From contig JAQWHM010000012.1 in the NCBI GenBank assembly GCA_029249345.1, positions 1-31,955 of the forward strand: DNA of 31,955 bases, in the 5' to 3' direction. Below the pieces are notes generated by a model. That model did not search any database, was not told the origin of the DNA, and saw only the letters and a list, made by a program, of their open reading frames with translations. Of the stretch, positions 24,677 through 31,955 are shown piece by piece (within the stretch, counting starts at the first letter, position 1; each line of letters opens with the position of its first letter). The position numbers were made by a program, and so were the translations under genes. The DNA is from UBA10348 sp002469915. Its GTDB lineage: Bacteria > Bacteroidota > Rhodothermia > Rhodothermales > UBA10348.

Positions 24677-25711
24677 ATGGCCCCTTCTTTTGATGTCTTA
24701 ATTGGAGGCGCCGGCTTAGCCGGCGCCTCCTCGGCGCGCGCTCTCGCGCGCGCCGGATACCGCGTACTCTTAGTTGATCGCCATACCGTCGCCTCAGGAG
24801 CTTCAGGTAGTGGATCAGGTATGGTCAATCCTATGATGTCTAGGAAAGGTCGGCCGGTATGGCAGGTGCGAGAGGCCTTGCAGCAACTCAATCCTCCTCC
24901 TGGCGGCCTCCTCCGGCCCGCACGGACCCAAGAACAGGCCGACTACTTCTTGGACTCAGCAACAAAAAACGCGGACCTCGCTGAGTGGATCGGGCCGACC
25001 GATGCCCTTGAGCGATACCCCTATTTGGCTGCACCGTATGGCCTGATTCTAGCAAAACATGGCTTTGGAACCAATATGGGTGATCTTTGCCGGGAGTGGA
25101 TTGGAAACGTGCCCGTGATGGAATCCTGTTCTGTCGAAGATTGGACTGAGCATGCCAAGTATGTATCTGTTCATCTTTCAAACGGAGAAACCGTTGACTG
25201 TACGCGTCTTTTGTTGGCAACTGGTTTGGATCTCGTACATCACCCCAGAACCAGCCATTTATACCTACACCCTATAAAAGGACAGCGGTTGCAAATCCGA
25301 CGCCCCGCTTCTCTTCCGCCTGAAATAATGCCTCTCAGTGGGTTTGGCTATGTGGTAGACGAGGGAGATACGCTCGGAATCGGTTCTACCTTTGAGCATT
25401 CGTGGACCGAATCGGGCCCTACTGAAGCCGGGGCTCAAGAAATTTTAAATCACGCTAGAACGATGCTACCCGATTTAGGGGATCCGGACATTGTTACTCA
25501 CACTGCGTCCATCCGAGTCACCGTACCGGGAACGCGTCTTCCCATGATTGGGCCGCTACCTGAATCTGATCGCGTATGGTTCTTCACAGGTCTTGGATCG
25601 AAGGGGATTTTGATGTCAGCGTATCTTGGATCACGGATTCCCGACTTCTTCAACGATCTGGAAGCGATTCCAGCCGGTTGTCGGGTTGCCACGCGCAAGG
25701 ATAAAGCCTAA
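24677..25711 (+). CDS. DAO-family FAD-dependent oxidoreductase
   Basis: Flavoprotein of 344 residues with the Rossmann motif GGAGLAG (10-16) and the downstream ASGASGSGSGMVNPMMSRKGRP block, which resembles the oxidase domain of MnmC and other amine/amino acid oxidases. The C-terminal VPGTRLPMIGPLP and FFTGLGSKGILMSAYLG blocks complete the flavin site. There is no signal peptide, so it should be cytoplasmic. There is no methyltransferase half, so it is not a full MnmC. Substrate unknown. It is divergent from thiO, which belongs to the same superfamily. Codons 10-26 are GC-rich and form two strong hairpins. No Shine-Dalgarno is visible. Confidence 0.8.
   Translation: MAPSFDVLIGGAGLAGASSARALARAGYRVLLVDRHTVASGASGSGSGMVNPMMSRKGRPVWQVREALQQLNPPPGGLLRPARTQEQADYFLDSATKNADLAEWIGPTDALERYPYLAAPYGLILAKHGFGTNMGDLCREWIGNVPVMESCSVEDWTEHAKYVSVHLSNGETVDCTRLLLATGLDLVHHPRTSHLYLHPIKGQRLQIRRPASLPPEIMPLSGFGYVVDEGDTLGIGSTFEHSWTESGPTEAGAQEILNHARTMLPDLGDPDIVTHTASIRVTVPGTRLPMIGPLPESDRVWFFTGLGSKGILMSAYLGSRIPDFFNDLEAIPAGCRVATRKDKA
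24704..24754 (+). repeat. Two back-to-back GC-rich inverted repeats inside the oxidoreductase start
   Basis: GGAGGCGCCGGC (24704-24715) and GCCGGCGCCTCC (24719-24730) form a perfect 12-bp stem with a TTA loop. Two bases later GGCGCGCG (24733-24740) and CGCGCGCC (24747-24754) form a second perfect stem. Both lie 27-78 nt into the coding sequence, over the FAD-binding loop codons, and are far more GC-rich than their surroundings. Confidence 0.8.
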
Positions 25712-25776
25712 ACTGTGGGCTAGGGTTTTTCTAAGATCCAATTACTCCGCGTTTTCAACTTTACCGATCGCACATT

Positions 25777-26856
25777 ATGGCTGAAATGAATACCACCAAC
25801 GTTGCCGATATTCTGGGTGACGAAGCATCCCATCTTCTGGATCACTCCTGCTCAACGATCGATAAGTCTCTCCTGCATTTGCCGGGACCTGATTTTGTGG
25901 ATCGTGTCTGGAAAGACTCGGACCGTAATATTCCTACGCTTAATTCCCTTCAGCGTCTCTACGGACACGGCCGATTGGGCGGAACGGGATATGTATCCAT
26001 CCTGCCAGTGGATCAAGGAATTGAACACGCCGGTGGAGCCTCCTTCGCCAAAAACCCGATGTATTTCGATCCTTCTAATATTGTTGAATTGGCTATCGAA
26101 GGCGGTTGCAACGGTGTAGCATCCACATATGGCGTGCTAGGATCTATTGCGCGTAAATACGCTCACAAGATTCCGATGATCATGAAGTTCAATCACAATG
26201 AACTCTTGACCCATCCAAACACGTTTGATCAGATCCTGTTTGCACGCATCGAAGAAGCCTGGAATATGGGTTGCGTTGGAGTGGGTGCAACGATCTATTT
26301 CGGATCAGACGACTCAAATCGGCAGTTAGAAGAAGTTACCGAAGCTTTTGCGATGGCCCACGAGCTGGGATTGATGACCATCCTATGGTGCTACATGCGA
26401 AACAGCGGATTCAAAGTTGATGGTGTTAACCACGAATCGAGTGCTGACCTAACGGGACAGGCTAACCACATTGGTGCCACTATTGAAGCCGATATTCTCA
26501 AGCAAAAACAGCCTGAGCAGAACGGCGGCTACAAAGCACTGAATTCTGGTAACTCCTCCTACGGAAAACTTGACGAGCGTATTTACACCGAGCTCTCAAG
26601 TGACCACCCTATTGATTTGACCCGCTATCAGGTAGCGAATGGGTATATGGGCCGCGCAGGACTCATCAACTCAGGTGGCGCCTCCGGATCGAACGATCTT
26701 CAGCAAGCCGTACGCACTGCCGTGATTAACAAGCGTGCCGGTGGAATGGGATTGATTTCAGGTCGTAAAGCATTCCAGCGTCCCATGAAGGATGGCATTG
26801 GAATCCTGAACACGATTCAAGACGTCTACCTTAACGACGAAGTAACGATCGCCTAA
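25777..26856 (+). CDS. fbaB: Class I fructose-bisphosphate aldolase (FbaB/DhnA type)
   Basis: Cytoplasmic Schiff-base aldolase that interconverts fructose 1,6-bisphosphate with dihydroxyacetone phosphate and glyceraldehyde 3-phosphate. It is the archaeal/FbaB class I type, not the metal-dependent class II enzyme. The conserved ILPVDQGIEHAGG (75-87) and MKFNHNELL (136-144) blocks are present, and Lys242 in EADILKQKQPE is the expected Schiff-base lysine. Late glycine-rich phosphate loops are RAGLINSGGASG and GGMGLISGRKAFQRP. The length of 359 residues fits E. coli FbaB (350). It stands alone on the plus strand with a terminator behind it. Its substrate pool is also fed by GlpD at the left of the window. 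Confidence 0.93.
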   Translation: MAEMNTTNVADILGDEASHLLDHSCSTIDKSLLHLPGPDFVDRVWKDSDRNIPTLNSLQRLYGHGRLGGTGYVSILPVDQGIEHAGGASFAKNPMYFDPSNIVELAIEGGCNGVASTYGVLGSIARKYAHKIPMIMKFNHNELLTHPNTFDQILFARIEEAWNMGCVGVGATIYFGSDDSNRQLEEVTEAFAMAHELGLMTILWCYMRNSGFKVDGVNHESSADLTGQANHIGATIEADILKQKQPEQNGGYKALNSGNSSYGKLDERIYTELSSDHPIDLTRYQVANGYMGRAGLINSGGASGSNDLQQAVRTAVINKRAGGMGLISGRKAFQRPMKDGIGILNTIQDVYLNDEVTIA

Positions 26857-26882
26857 CACATCGGCTCTTTTTTGTTTTATGT

Positions 26883-26917
26883 GACCCCCGTCCGGATGAA
26901 ACTTCCGGGCGGGGGTC
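26883..26917 (+). terminator. Terminator-like hairpin after the aldolase gene
   Basis: GACCCCCGTCCGG (26883-26895) pairs with CCGGGCGGGGGTC (26905-26917) over 13 positions with one wobble and a 9-nt loop, 26 nt after the aldolase stop. The following TTCCGTATATT is only weakly T-rich. Confidence 0.65.
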
Positions 26918-26969
26918 TTCCGTATATTGCGCCCGTTAAACATCTCATTTTCGGAAGACGATCGCAATC

Positions 26970-28859
26970 ATGGCGGAAACCCCAGACAAAAAAGAAACGC
27001 CGGCAGAAGAAGCTGTGGCATCAGATATCCAGACTGAGGGCACTCAGGTGAGTGGCTCACCCATCAAGTCGGATGACAAAACGCCATCCCTGGATGTGCC
27101 CTCCCCTGCCGGACCTTCCCTGCTGGATCAATACACGGCTCACTACCCAGACTGGGCTAAAGACTTCGCGCGAAAGTACTTCACCAAAACGTTAACCCAG
27201 TTCATCATTTATGGAAACGTCAGGGACTTGGTTGCTGCAGGCGGCGATGATGGGAAGAGTGAATATGTCTCTCTGCACGAGTTCCTGGTAGATGAGCTAT
27301 TTGCTTCACGGGACATCGTTTTGTTCTATGATCGGTCGAGCGGAATTCACTTCGCGGACAAAGAATCCCAAAAGGACTTTAACCGGGCACTTTCCGGATA
27401 CGACACCATTTTTGGTACCGACTACGCGAAAAAACTACCGAAGGACCCGGTTCGGGTTCTGGCTGTCTTGCAAAACTACTTCCGCCTGCGGCTCGCAGAT
27501 GGAAAGCGCATTGCCTGTATTATTGATTATGCAGAGACCGTCATTCCAATGGCCGAAGCATCCATGTACTCAGAAGGAGATCGAAATGCTTTGGTCTTTC
27601 TTCAGAAATGGGCACACGATCCCCTCTTCCTGAGCAGCGACTTTACAGTTACCCTGATAACCCAGAATTTGAGTGAACTGAATCAGCAGATTGTTCAAAG
27701 CCCATATACAGCTGAGATTCAAATCCCCATTCCAGATGAAGAGGCGCGTCGTACCTACGTGGACTCATACCTGGAAGAGCTCCAGGGCGAGTGGGCCCAG
27801 CATTCTGAAGTAGAAGCCAGTGCATTGGCCTCGAACACAGCCGGATTGGGATTCATTCAACTCCGATCCATCATCGCCGATGTCATTGAGAATCGTACAG
27901 CACTGACCTACGAAGTGCTGTCTTCCATGAAGAAGGAGTTTATTGAAGCTGAAGCATACGGCATGCTTGAATTCATGGAGACAGATCTTTCCCTGGATAT
28001 GGTGGCCGGACATAGTGAAGCGAAGGCACATCTACGAGACGCAGCAAAGGCCCTAAAATCAGGCCGTTCGGATGTGATGCCAATGGGCTATCTCGTGAGC
28101 GGTCCCGTTGGGACAGGTAAAACCTTTTCCATCATGTGTTTCGCCGGCGAGATTGGAATCCCGATGGTTAAATTGAAAAACTTCCGTTCTCAATGGCAGG
28201 GCCAAACGGAAGCCAATCTGGAAAAGATTCTAACCTTGCTTCAAGCCATGACGCCCGTAGCCGTCATGATTGACGAGGCGGACGCCGCCCTTGGAAACCG
28301 CGATGCAGGAGGTGACTCGGGAGTTTCTAAACGCGTATTTGGTCAGATTGCGCAGTTCATGTCCAACTCCAAGAATAGGGGCCGTGTAATCTGGTTTCTG
28401 GTTACCGCTCGCCCTGATTACATGCCCGTTGACTTGAAGCGCCAGGGACGGGCCGAAGAACACATCGCCTTGTTCTACCCCTCAACGAGGGAAGAACGAG
28501 AGGAACTGCTCACGGTCATGCTCAAGCGCACCAACGTACACGTCAAAATGAGTGAGGTGCCGGATGCCTTGCTAAATGGAGAACGCACTTTCTCTGGTGC
28601 AGATATGGAAGCGTTGCTGACTCGAGCCAAGTTTCGGGCGGCCTCGGATGGACGCACTAAAGGCAAAGTCAACCAACGGATTCTGCAGGAAGTAGTGGAT
28701 GATTTCATGCCACCAACCTATCCGCTCGAGGTGGAATTACAAACCCTGGTTGCCGTACTCGAGTGTACCAGTAGGTCGCTGCTTCCTGAGGTCTATCGGA
28801 CCATGGACCGCGAAACGATTGTGCGTCGGGTGGACGAATTATCCCATCTGATTAAGTAG
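26970..28859 (+). CDS. AAA ATPase, Ycf46-like two-domain layout
   Basis: Cytoplasmic ATPase of 629 residues. The first 50 residues are charged, low complexity and rich in Pro, Glu and Lys. Residues about 55-330 look like a degenerate AAA module: a beta strand ending IIDYAE (185-190) stands where Walker B would be, with no Walker A. Residues about 340-540 are an active module with Walker A GPVGTGKT (378-385), Walker B AVMIDEAD (431-438) and a sensor/arginine region VTARPDYMPVDLKRQGR. This inactive-plus-active order is that of the Ycf46 family, whose role is poorly known. The C-terminus is helical. The gene is monocistronic between two hairpins. Confidence 0.75.
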   Translation: MAETPDKKETPAEEAVASDIQTEGTQVSGSPIKSDDKTPSLDVPSPAGPSLLDQYTAHYPDWAKDFARKYFTKTLTQFIIYGNVRDLVAAGGDDGKSEYVSLHEFLVDELFASRDIVLFYDRSSGIHFADKESQKDFNRALSGYDTIFGTDYAKKLPKDPVRVLAVLQNYFRLRLADGKRIACIIDYAETVIPMAEASMYSEGDRNALVFLQKWAHDPLFLSSDFTVTLITQNLSELNQQIVQSPYTAEIQIPIPDEEARRTYVDSYLEELQGEWAQHSEVEASALASNTAGLGFIQLRSIIADVIENRTALTYEVLSSMKKEFIEAEAYGMLEFMETDLSLDMVAGHSEAKAHLRDAAKALKSGRSDVMPMGYLVSGPVGTGKTFSIMCFAGEIGIPMVKLKNFRSQWQGQTEANLEKILTLLQAMTPVAVMIDEADAALGNRDAGGDSGVSKRVFGQIAQFMSNSKNRGRVIWFLVTARPDYMPVDLKRQGRAEEHIALFYPSTREEREELLTVMLKRTNVHVKMSEVPDALLNGERTFSGADMEALLTRAKFRAASDGRTKGKVNQRILQEVVDDFMPPTYPLEVELQTLVAVLECTSRSLLPEVYRTMDRETIVRRVDELSHLIK

Positions 28860-28872
28860 ACCCAAAAAGAAA

Positions 28873-28899
28873 GGGGCGCTGGCCTTCGGCCAGCGCCCC
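28873..28899 (-). terminator. Terminator between the convergent AAA and antitoxin genes
   Basis: GGGGCGCTGGCC (28873-28884) and GGCCAGCGCCCC (28888-28899) form a perfect 12-bp stem with a TTC loop. On the minus strand the stem is followed by TTTCTTTTT, so it is a good terminator for the antitoxin gene. On the plus strand, 13 nt after the AAA stop, no T-run follows, so any bidirectional action would be weaker. Confidence 0.8.
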
Positions 28900-28946
28900 A
28901 AGTGGGATGTGTTGCTCAATACACGCCTGGAAGCAGGGTTTCCAGC

Positions 28947-29153
28947 TTATTTACCCTTCTTTTTCTTCTGGGCCATGTCTGAAGCAAGCAACTTCTCATA
29001 CAGCTCGTAGCTGATGAGAACGGCGTACGGATTGTTGTTTTTCTGTATCAGGATACCCTTGTCGGTTTCCTTTGCATACTCCAGAAGCTCGCTTGTGTTG
29101 GAACGAAGTTCTGTGATGGTCGCAATCGCGTCTATGCCTTTTGTTAGATACAT
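28947..29153 (-). CDS. Solitary Phd/YefM-type antitoxin-like protein
   Basis: Short protein of 68 residues with the Phd/YefM N-terminal DNA-binding fold: ATITELRSNTSELLEYAKETDKGILIQKNNNPYAVLISYELYEKLL matches the family order of a TELR/NxxELL helix, a central strand, then PxAVLIS.eeYe. The C-terminal toxin-binding part is very short and ends in a lysine-rich stretch (QKKKKGK). No toxin gene (RelE, Doc or YoeB type) lies on either side, so it may act as a stand-alone regulator. It is preceded by a 16-bp palindrome and followed by a good terminator, so it is transcribed alone. Confidence 0.75.
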   Translation of the reverse strand: MYLTKGIDAIATITELRSNTSELLEYAKETDKGILIQKNNNPYAVLISYELYEKLLASDMAQKKKKGK

Positions 29154-29466
29154 ATGGTTATTCCGAGAACTTATTTACAAGTAAACTTGTACTCTTATAT
29201 ATCCTTTATATATGACCGAATAGGTGATATTGTAACCGCCTGCCCGGTTAACGGGGACTCGATGATAACAAATATCTAACTAAATACCACATTAAATATG
29301 TAATCCTTTTGCAAACATGTTATGGACCATACACCGAATAGGGTGTGCAAAAGCCCTCAAAAAAGTTCGGATCTAAGCGTACCTGCCAGCTTTTTGACCC
29401 TTCTCAGCGAGTCATTTTTTCCTACATTCCATCCCGCCACACGCCCACTTTTACATCCCACTTGGT
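29154..29466. other. Intergenic region between the antitoxin and EutN genes
   Basis: A 313-bp gene-free stretch, AT-rich from 29154 to about 29320. It holds the 16-bp palindrome at 29176-29191, an adjacent TATATA-rich stretch (29195-29213) that could be a minus-strand promoter, and a small hairpin ACACC/GGTGT at 29331-29346. Nothing resembling an RNA gene or a toxin frame was found. Confidence 0.5.
29176..29191 (-). promoter_or_regulatory. Palindromic operator candidate upstream of the antitoxin
   Basis: TACAAGTAAACTTGTA is a perfect 7-bp inverted repeat with an AA spacer, 22 nt upstream of the antitoxin start and just downstream, in the minus-strand sense, of a TATATAA-like element. Phd/YefM proteins repress their own promoters through palindromes with TGTAC-like cores, so this fits an autoregulatory site. 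Confidence 0.5.
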
Positions 29467-29745
29467 ATGATCCTCTGCAAAGTCACCGGAACTATAGTTG
29501 CTTCTCGCAAGGATGTCACCTTCAGAGACGGGAAGCTGCTTATCGTTCATCCAATCGATACGATCGGTGATTTCGATGGTGATATTGATATGCTAGCCAT
29601 TGATCCTGGATATGGCGCAGGAATGGGAGATACCGTGCTTGTTGCCAAAGAAGGCTCTATCGTAAAACAACTGATGAACGGAAAGGATGTACCTGCCAAC
29701 GTGGTAATTTTGGGAGTCGTGGACGGCTGGTCTGCTGAAGCCTAA
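29467..29745 (+). CDS. EutN/CcmL family microcompartment vertex protein
   Basis: Protein of 92 residues that should form the pentamer capping the vertices of bacterial microcompartment shells. The opening MILCKVTGTIVASRKD, the LLIVHPID strand, AIDPGYGAGMGDTVLVAKEGS and the C-terminal ANVVILGVVDGW match the family over its full length. No hexameric shell protein (Pfam BMC domain) or encapsulated enzyme is recognised in the window, so the gene is an orphan here. It starts 313 bp from the divergent antitoxin gene and is followed by the amidohydrolase after 103 bp. Confidence 0.88.
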   Translation: MILCKVTGTIVASRKDVTFRDGKLLIVHPIDTIGDFDGDIDMLAIDPGYGAGMGDTVLVAKEGSIVKQLMNGKDVPANVVILGVVDGWSAEA

Positions 29746-29753
29746 TCCCCTAA

Positions 29754-29766
29754 GGGCGAGACGCCC
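29754..29766 (+). terminator. Small hairpin after the EutN gene
   Basis: GGGCG (29754-29758) and CGCCC (29762-29766) form a 5-bp stem with a 3-nt loop 8 nt after the stop, without a clear T-run. It is a weak terminator candidate at best. Confidence 0.25.
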
Positions 29767-29848
29767 CGATTCAGTTTGCTAGGCTTAAGGCACGGAAGTA
29801 CATTGTTCGCCCCGTCCTTCCCATTTTGCAGACTATCTGGCATTCATT

Positions 29849-31291
29849 ATGCACAGCTTCCAGGCTAAACGATCCTGTATGCTGTTTTTTGGAGCAATCT
29901 TGCTGATCACTGGACTTTGTCCAACCAGCGTACACGCTCAAAAAGACAGCGCGGACATTCCCACCGTCTCCACCACCTATGCCATTGAGGGCGCCCGAAT
30001 TGTTCAGGCGCCAGGCAGAGTTATCGATTCCGGAACGATCGTGTTTCGCGATGGCGTCATCGAATCTGTTGGTCGCCGAGCCACCGTTCCCTACGACGCA
30101 ATTATCATTGATGGAAGCGGAATGACCGTTTACGCGGGATTTATTGATGCTTTATCGCGAGTAGGTGTAGCAGCGCCTGAGCGGACTCCAATGGCTCCGG
30201 TTGCTGATACGAGCAATCCCACCTACGAACGAGCCGGCATCACGCCAGAAAAGCAGGTCAGAACCCTGCTAAATCCATCAGACAAATCTGTCGATGCCCA
30301 TCGAAAGCTTGGTTTTACCACCGTGCACACGGTTCCTCATGGTAATATGTTGCCAGGAAGCGGTGCAGTGGCCTTGCTGCATGGAAAAAATGCCGATGCC
30401 ATGATCATTCGGAATGACGTCTCGATGGCCTTTCAGTTCTCTGGAGCCCGAGGCGTGTATCCTGGAACGCCTATGGGAATCATGGCCAAGTTCAGACAAC
30501 TACACAAAGAGTCATCAAGGCGATTACGCTTAGAGCAAATGTATGCCAGTGATCCAGTCGGAATGGCTCGACCACCCGCTGATATTGTGCATACTGCTTT
30601 TTTCCCGGTCATCGCCGATGAAAAACCTGTTTTTGCTCATACAACCAATGCTCTTGAGGTGTACAGGGCCCTAACACTTAAAACGGAGTTGGGGTTAACA
30701 ATGGTTCTTACCGGTCTCTCAGAAGGGTTTGACACGATCGACAAAATCAAAACTTCGGGAAACCCTGTGGCCCTTACGATGGGACTGCCCGACAAACCCA
30801 AGTGGGCTGCAGAAATCAAATCTGATTCCCTGGATCAAATACTAGCTTCTTACACCGATGAGACTCGAACAGCGACTTTTCGTGATGTTGAAGCTGAAAA
30901 GCGGAATTTGGAAGCTAAACAGCTAGTTACGCGGCAGAAGTACGTGGAAATGCCGAAAATGTATGCTGAAGCGGGTATTCCATTTGCATTCACTTCCTAC
31001 GGTGTTGATTCTAAAGACCTTTCTACTAACCTGAAATCGTTTGTGGAAGGCGGACTCTCGTCGGATGCAGCGCTCGCTGCTCTGACGGTCAATGCGGCTA
31101 ATATCCTTGGCCTTTCAGCCAGTATGGGCACGCTGGACGCCGGAAAAATGGCAAATGTCATTGTAACATCGGGTGCGCTCTTCGAAGATGACACCACTAT
31201 CAAATATGTATTTGTAGACGGACACAAGTTCGAATACGATACTAAAACAAAAAAAGACGACGCTCCTTCATCACGTCGTCGGGGGCAGTAA
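29849..31291 (+). CDS. Exported amidohydrolase-family protein lacking the HxH metal motif
   Basis: Protein of 480 residues with a signal peptide ending VHA (about residue 30), so it should be periplasmic. The N-terminal beta segment (AIEGARIV, VIDSGTIVFRDGVIESVG), the barrel entry VYAGFID (94-100) and the C-terminal LTVNAANILGL...GTLDAGKMANVIV region mark the amidohydrolase superfamily of the imidazolonepropionase-like type. The first metal motif, normally D-A-H-x-H, reads DALSR (100-104), so both histidines are lost. A late Asp in SYGVDSK is kept where the catalytic aspartate is expected. It probably is not a normal metal-dependent hydrolase. Its gene is followed after 2 nt by a paralogue with the motif intact, so the two may form a complex. 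Confidence 0.85.
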   Translation: MHSFQAKRSCMLFFGAILLITGLCPTSVHAQKDSADIPTVSTTYAIEGARIVQAPGRVIDSGTIVFRDGVIESVGRRATVPYDAIIIDGSGMTVYAGFIDALSRVGVAAPERTPMAPVADTSNPTYERAGITPEKQVRTLLNPSDKSVDAHRKLGFTTVHTVPHGNMLPGSGAVALLHGKNADAMIIRNDVSMAFQFSGARGVYPGTPMGIMAKFRQLHKESSRRLRLEQMYASDPVGMARPPADIVHTAFFPVIADEKPVFAHTTNALEVYRALTLKTELGLTMVLTGLSEGFDTIDKIKTSGNPVALTMGLPDKPKWAAEIKSDSLDQILASYTDETRTATFRDVEAEKRNLEAKQLVTRQKYVEMPKMYAEAGIPFAFTSYGVDSKDLSTNLKSFVEGGLSSDAALAALTVNAANILGLSASMGTLDAGKMANVIVTSGALFEDDTTIKYVFVDGHKFEYDTKTKKDDAPSSRRRGQ

Positions 31292-31293
31292 TC

Positions 31294-31955
31294 ATGAATA
31301 GATTTACACTTATCTGCGCTGCTCTTGTTTTTCTCTTGGCGGGTTCGGTTTCAGCACAAGATGTGCTTTTCCGGAACGCTACCGTGCTGACCATCACCGA
31401 CGGAGATCTTGAGAATACAGACGTTCTTGTGTCAGGAGGCATAATCACAGAGATTGGCTCTAACATTCGAGCACCGCGAGGCATTACGGAAGTCGATGCG
31501 ACAGGAAAATACCTGATGCCTGGCATTATTGACGCTCACTCACACATTGCTCTAACCAGTGTTAACGAGGGATCCAGTCCGGTAACGGCAGAGGTTTCGA
31601 TGGAGGATGTCGTGAACCCGTATCACCTCGGCATTTACCGAGCTTTGGCGGGCGGAGTGACCACTTCACACACCATGCATGGATCAGCAAATGTCATCGG
31701 GGGTCAAAATGAAACCATAAAGCACCGTTTTGGAACGAAGGATCCCGACGATGTGCGATTTGAAGGTGCACCTCGCACCATTAAGTTCGCGCTCGGAGAA
31801 AATCCTACCCGAGTCCATGGCAACAGAGGAAGCGGTGGTACAGGCGCGATCGTGCCGGCTACTCGTATGGGCGTAGAACAGGTCCTCCGTGGTTCCTTCG
31901 AAAATGGAAAGCGCTACATGGAGGCTTGGGATGCCTACACCGCTGAAGCAGCAAC
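31294..31955 (+). CDS. Exported amidohydrolase-family protein, 3' end outside the window
   Basis: The open frame starts at the ATG at 31294 and runs through the last base, giving about 220 residues without a stop. A signal peptide (1-20, cleavage after VSA) is followed by DVLFRNATVLTITDGDLENTD and PGIIDAHSHIAL, whose DAHSH is the intact metal-binding HxH motif of the amidohydrolase superfamily. YRALAGGVTTSHTMHGSANVIGG is the next family block. It begins 2 nt after the stop of the HxH-less paralogue, so both are in one operon and probably act together in the periplasm. Substrate unknown; related proteins cleave peptide-like or cyclic amide bonds. Confidence 0.88.
   Translation, partial: MNRFTLICAALVFLLAGSVSAQDVLFRNATVLTITDGDLENTDVLVSGGIITEIGSNIRAPRGITEVDATGKYLMPGIIDAHSHIALTSVNEGSSPVTAEVSMEDVVNPYHLGIYRALAGGVTTSHTMHGSANVIGGQNETIKHRFGTKDPDDVRFEGAPRTIKFALGENPTRVHGNRGSGGTGAIVPATRMGVEQVLRGSFENGKRYMEAWDAYTAEAA

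Noticed and set aside
29322..29570. 82-codon plus-strand frame overlapping the EutN gene start
   Set aside because: Composition is low-complexity (Pro, Ser, His) and the overlapping EutN frame matches its family over its full length.

Overview
The window looks like chromosomal DNA of a Bacteroidota/Rhodothermota-type bacterium. The pointers are a type IX secretion C-terminal sorting domain (17192-18466), a choice-of-anchor B beta-propeller protein, an S46 dipeptidyl-peptidase remnant, the MSRAFVKED-type GreA/GreB protein found in this group, weak or absent Shine-Dalgarno sites at many starts, and roughly 50% GC judged by eye. No rRNA, tRNA, CRISPR array, insertion sequence or prophage was recognised. 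Most genes are housekeeping or metabolic and tightly packed. The unusual signals lie in altered family members and in a few intergenic regions.

Left part, plus strand (1-11297). Glycerol kinase and glycerol-3-phosphate dehydrogenase overlap by ATGA and are followed by a cytoplasmic glycerophosphodiester phosphodiesterase. Together they form a route from glycerol or deacylated phospholipid head groups to dihydroxyacetone phosphate. An MsbA-type ABC exporter comes next, then a short-fingered GreA/GreB-family protein, an unrecognised 606-residue protein with a C-terminal cysteine set, and a lipoprotein M16 zinc protease.

Middle part, mostly minus strand (11291-24299). It holds a 142-residue relic of an S46 peptidase, a small DUF3465 gene on the plus strand, and a symporter plus M14-type deacylase pair. 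Then come the beta-propeller protein and an eight-gene minus-strand run reading thiO, thiS, thiG, thiE/tenI-like, thiD, APC permease, class IV aminotransferase, T9SS cargo. The first five genes make and process the thiazole and pyrimidine parts of thiamine. The thiE-like product lacks the usual metal ligands of ThiE and resembles TenI. No thiF, thiC or THI-box riboswitch is visible.

Right part, mostly plus strand (24300-31955). A 377-bp divergent control region with three separate inverted repeats lies between thiO and a second DAO-family flavoenzyme. That gene begins with two back-to-back GC-rich hairpins inside its coding sequence. Next are a class I fructose-bisphosphate aldolase, a Ycf46-like AAA ATPase, a solitary Phd/YefM-type antitoxin (minus strand) behind a 16-bp palindrome, and a lone EutN/CcmL microcompartment vertex protein. 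The window ends with two tandem exported amidohydrolases: the first has lost the metal-binding HxH motif, the second keeps it and runs off the end.

No wholly new multi-gene system is evident. The best leads are the cysteine-bearing TIM-barrel-like protein, the internally deleted S46 peptidase, the TenI-like switch in the thiamine operon, the palindromes around the thiO divergent promoter, the orphan microcompartment vertex protein, and the HxH-less amidohydrolase partner.
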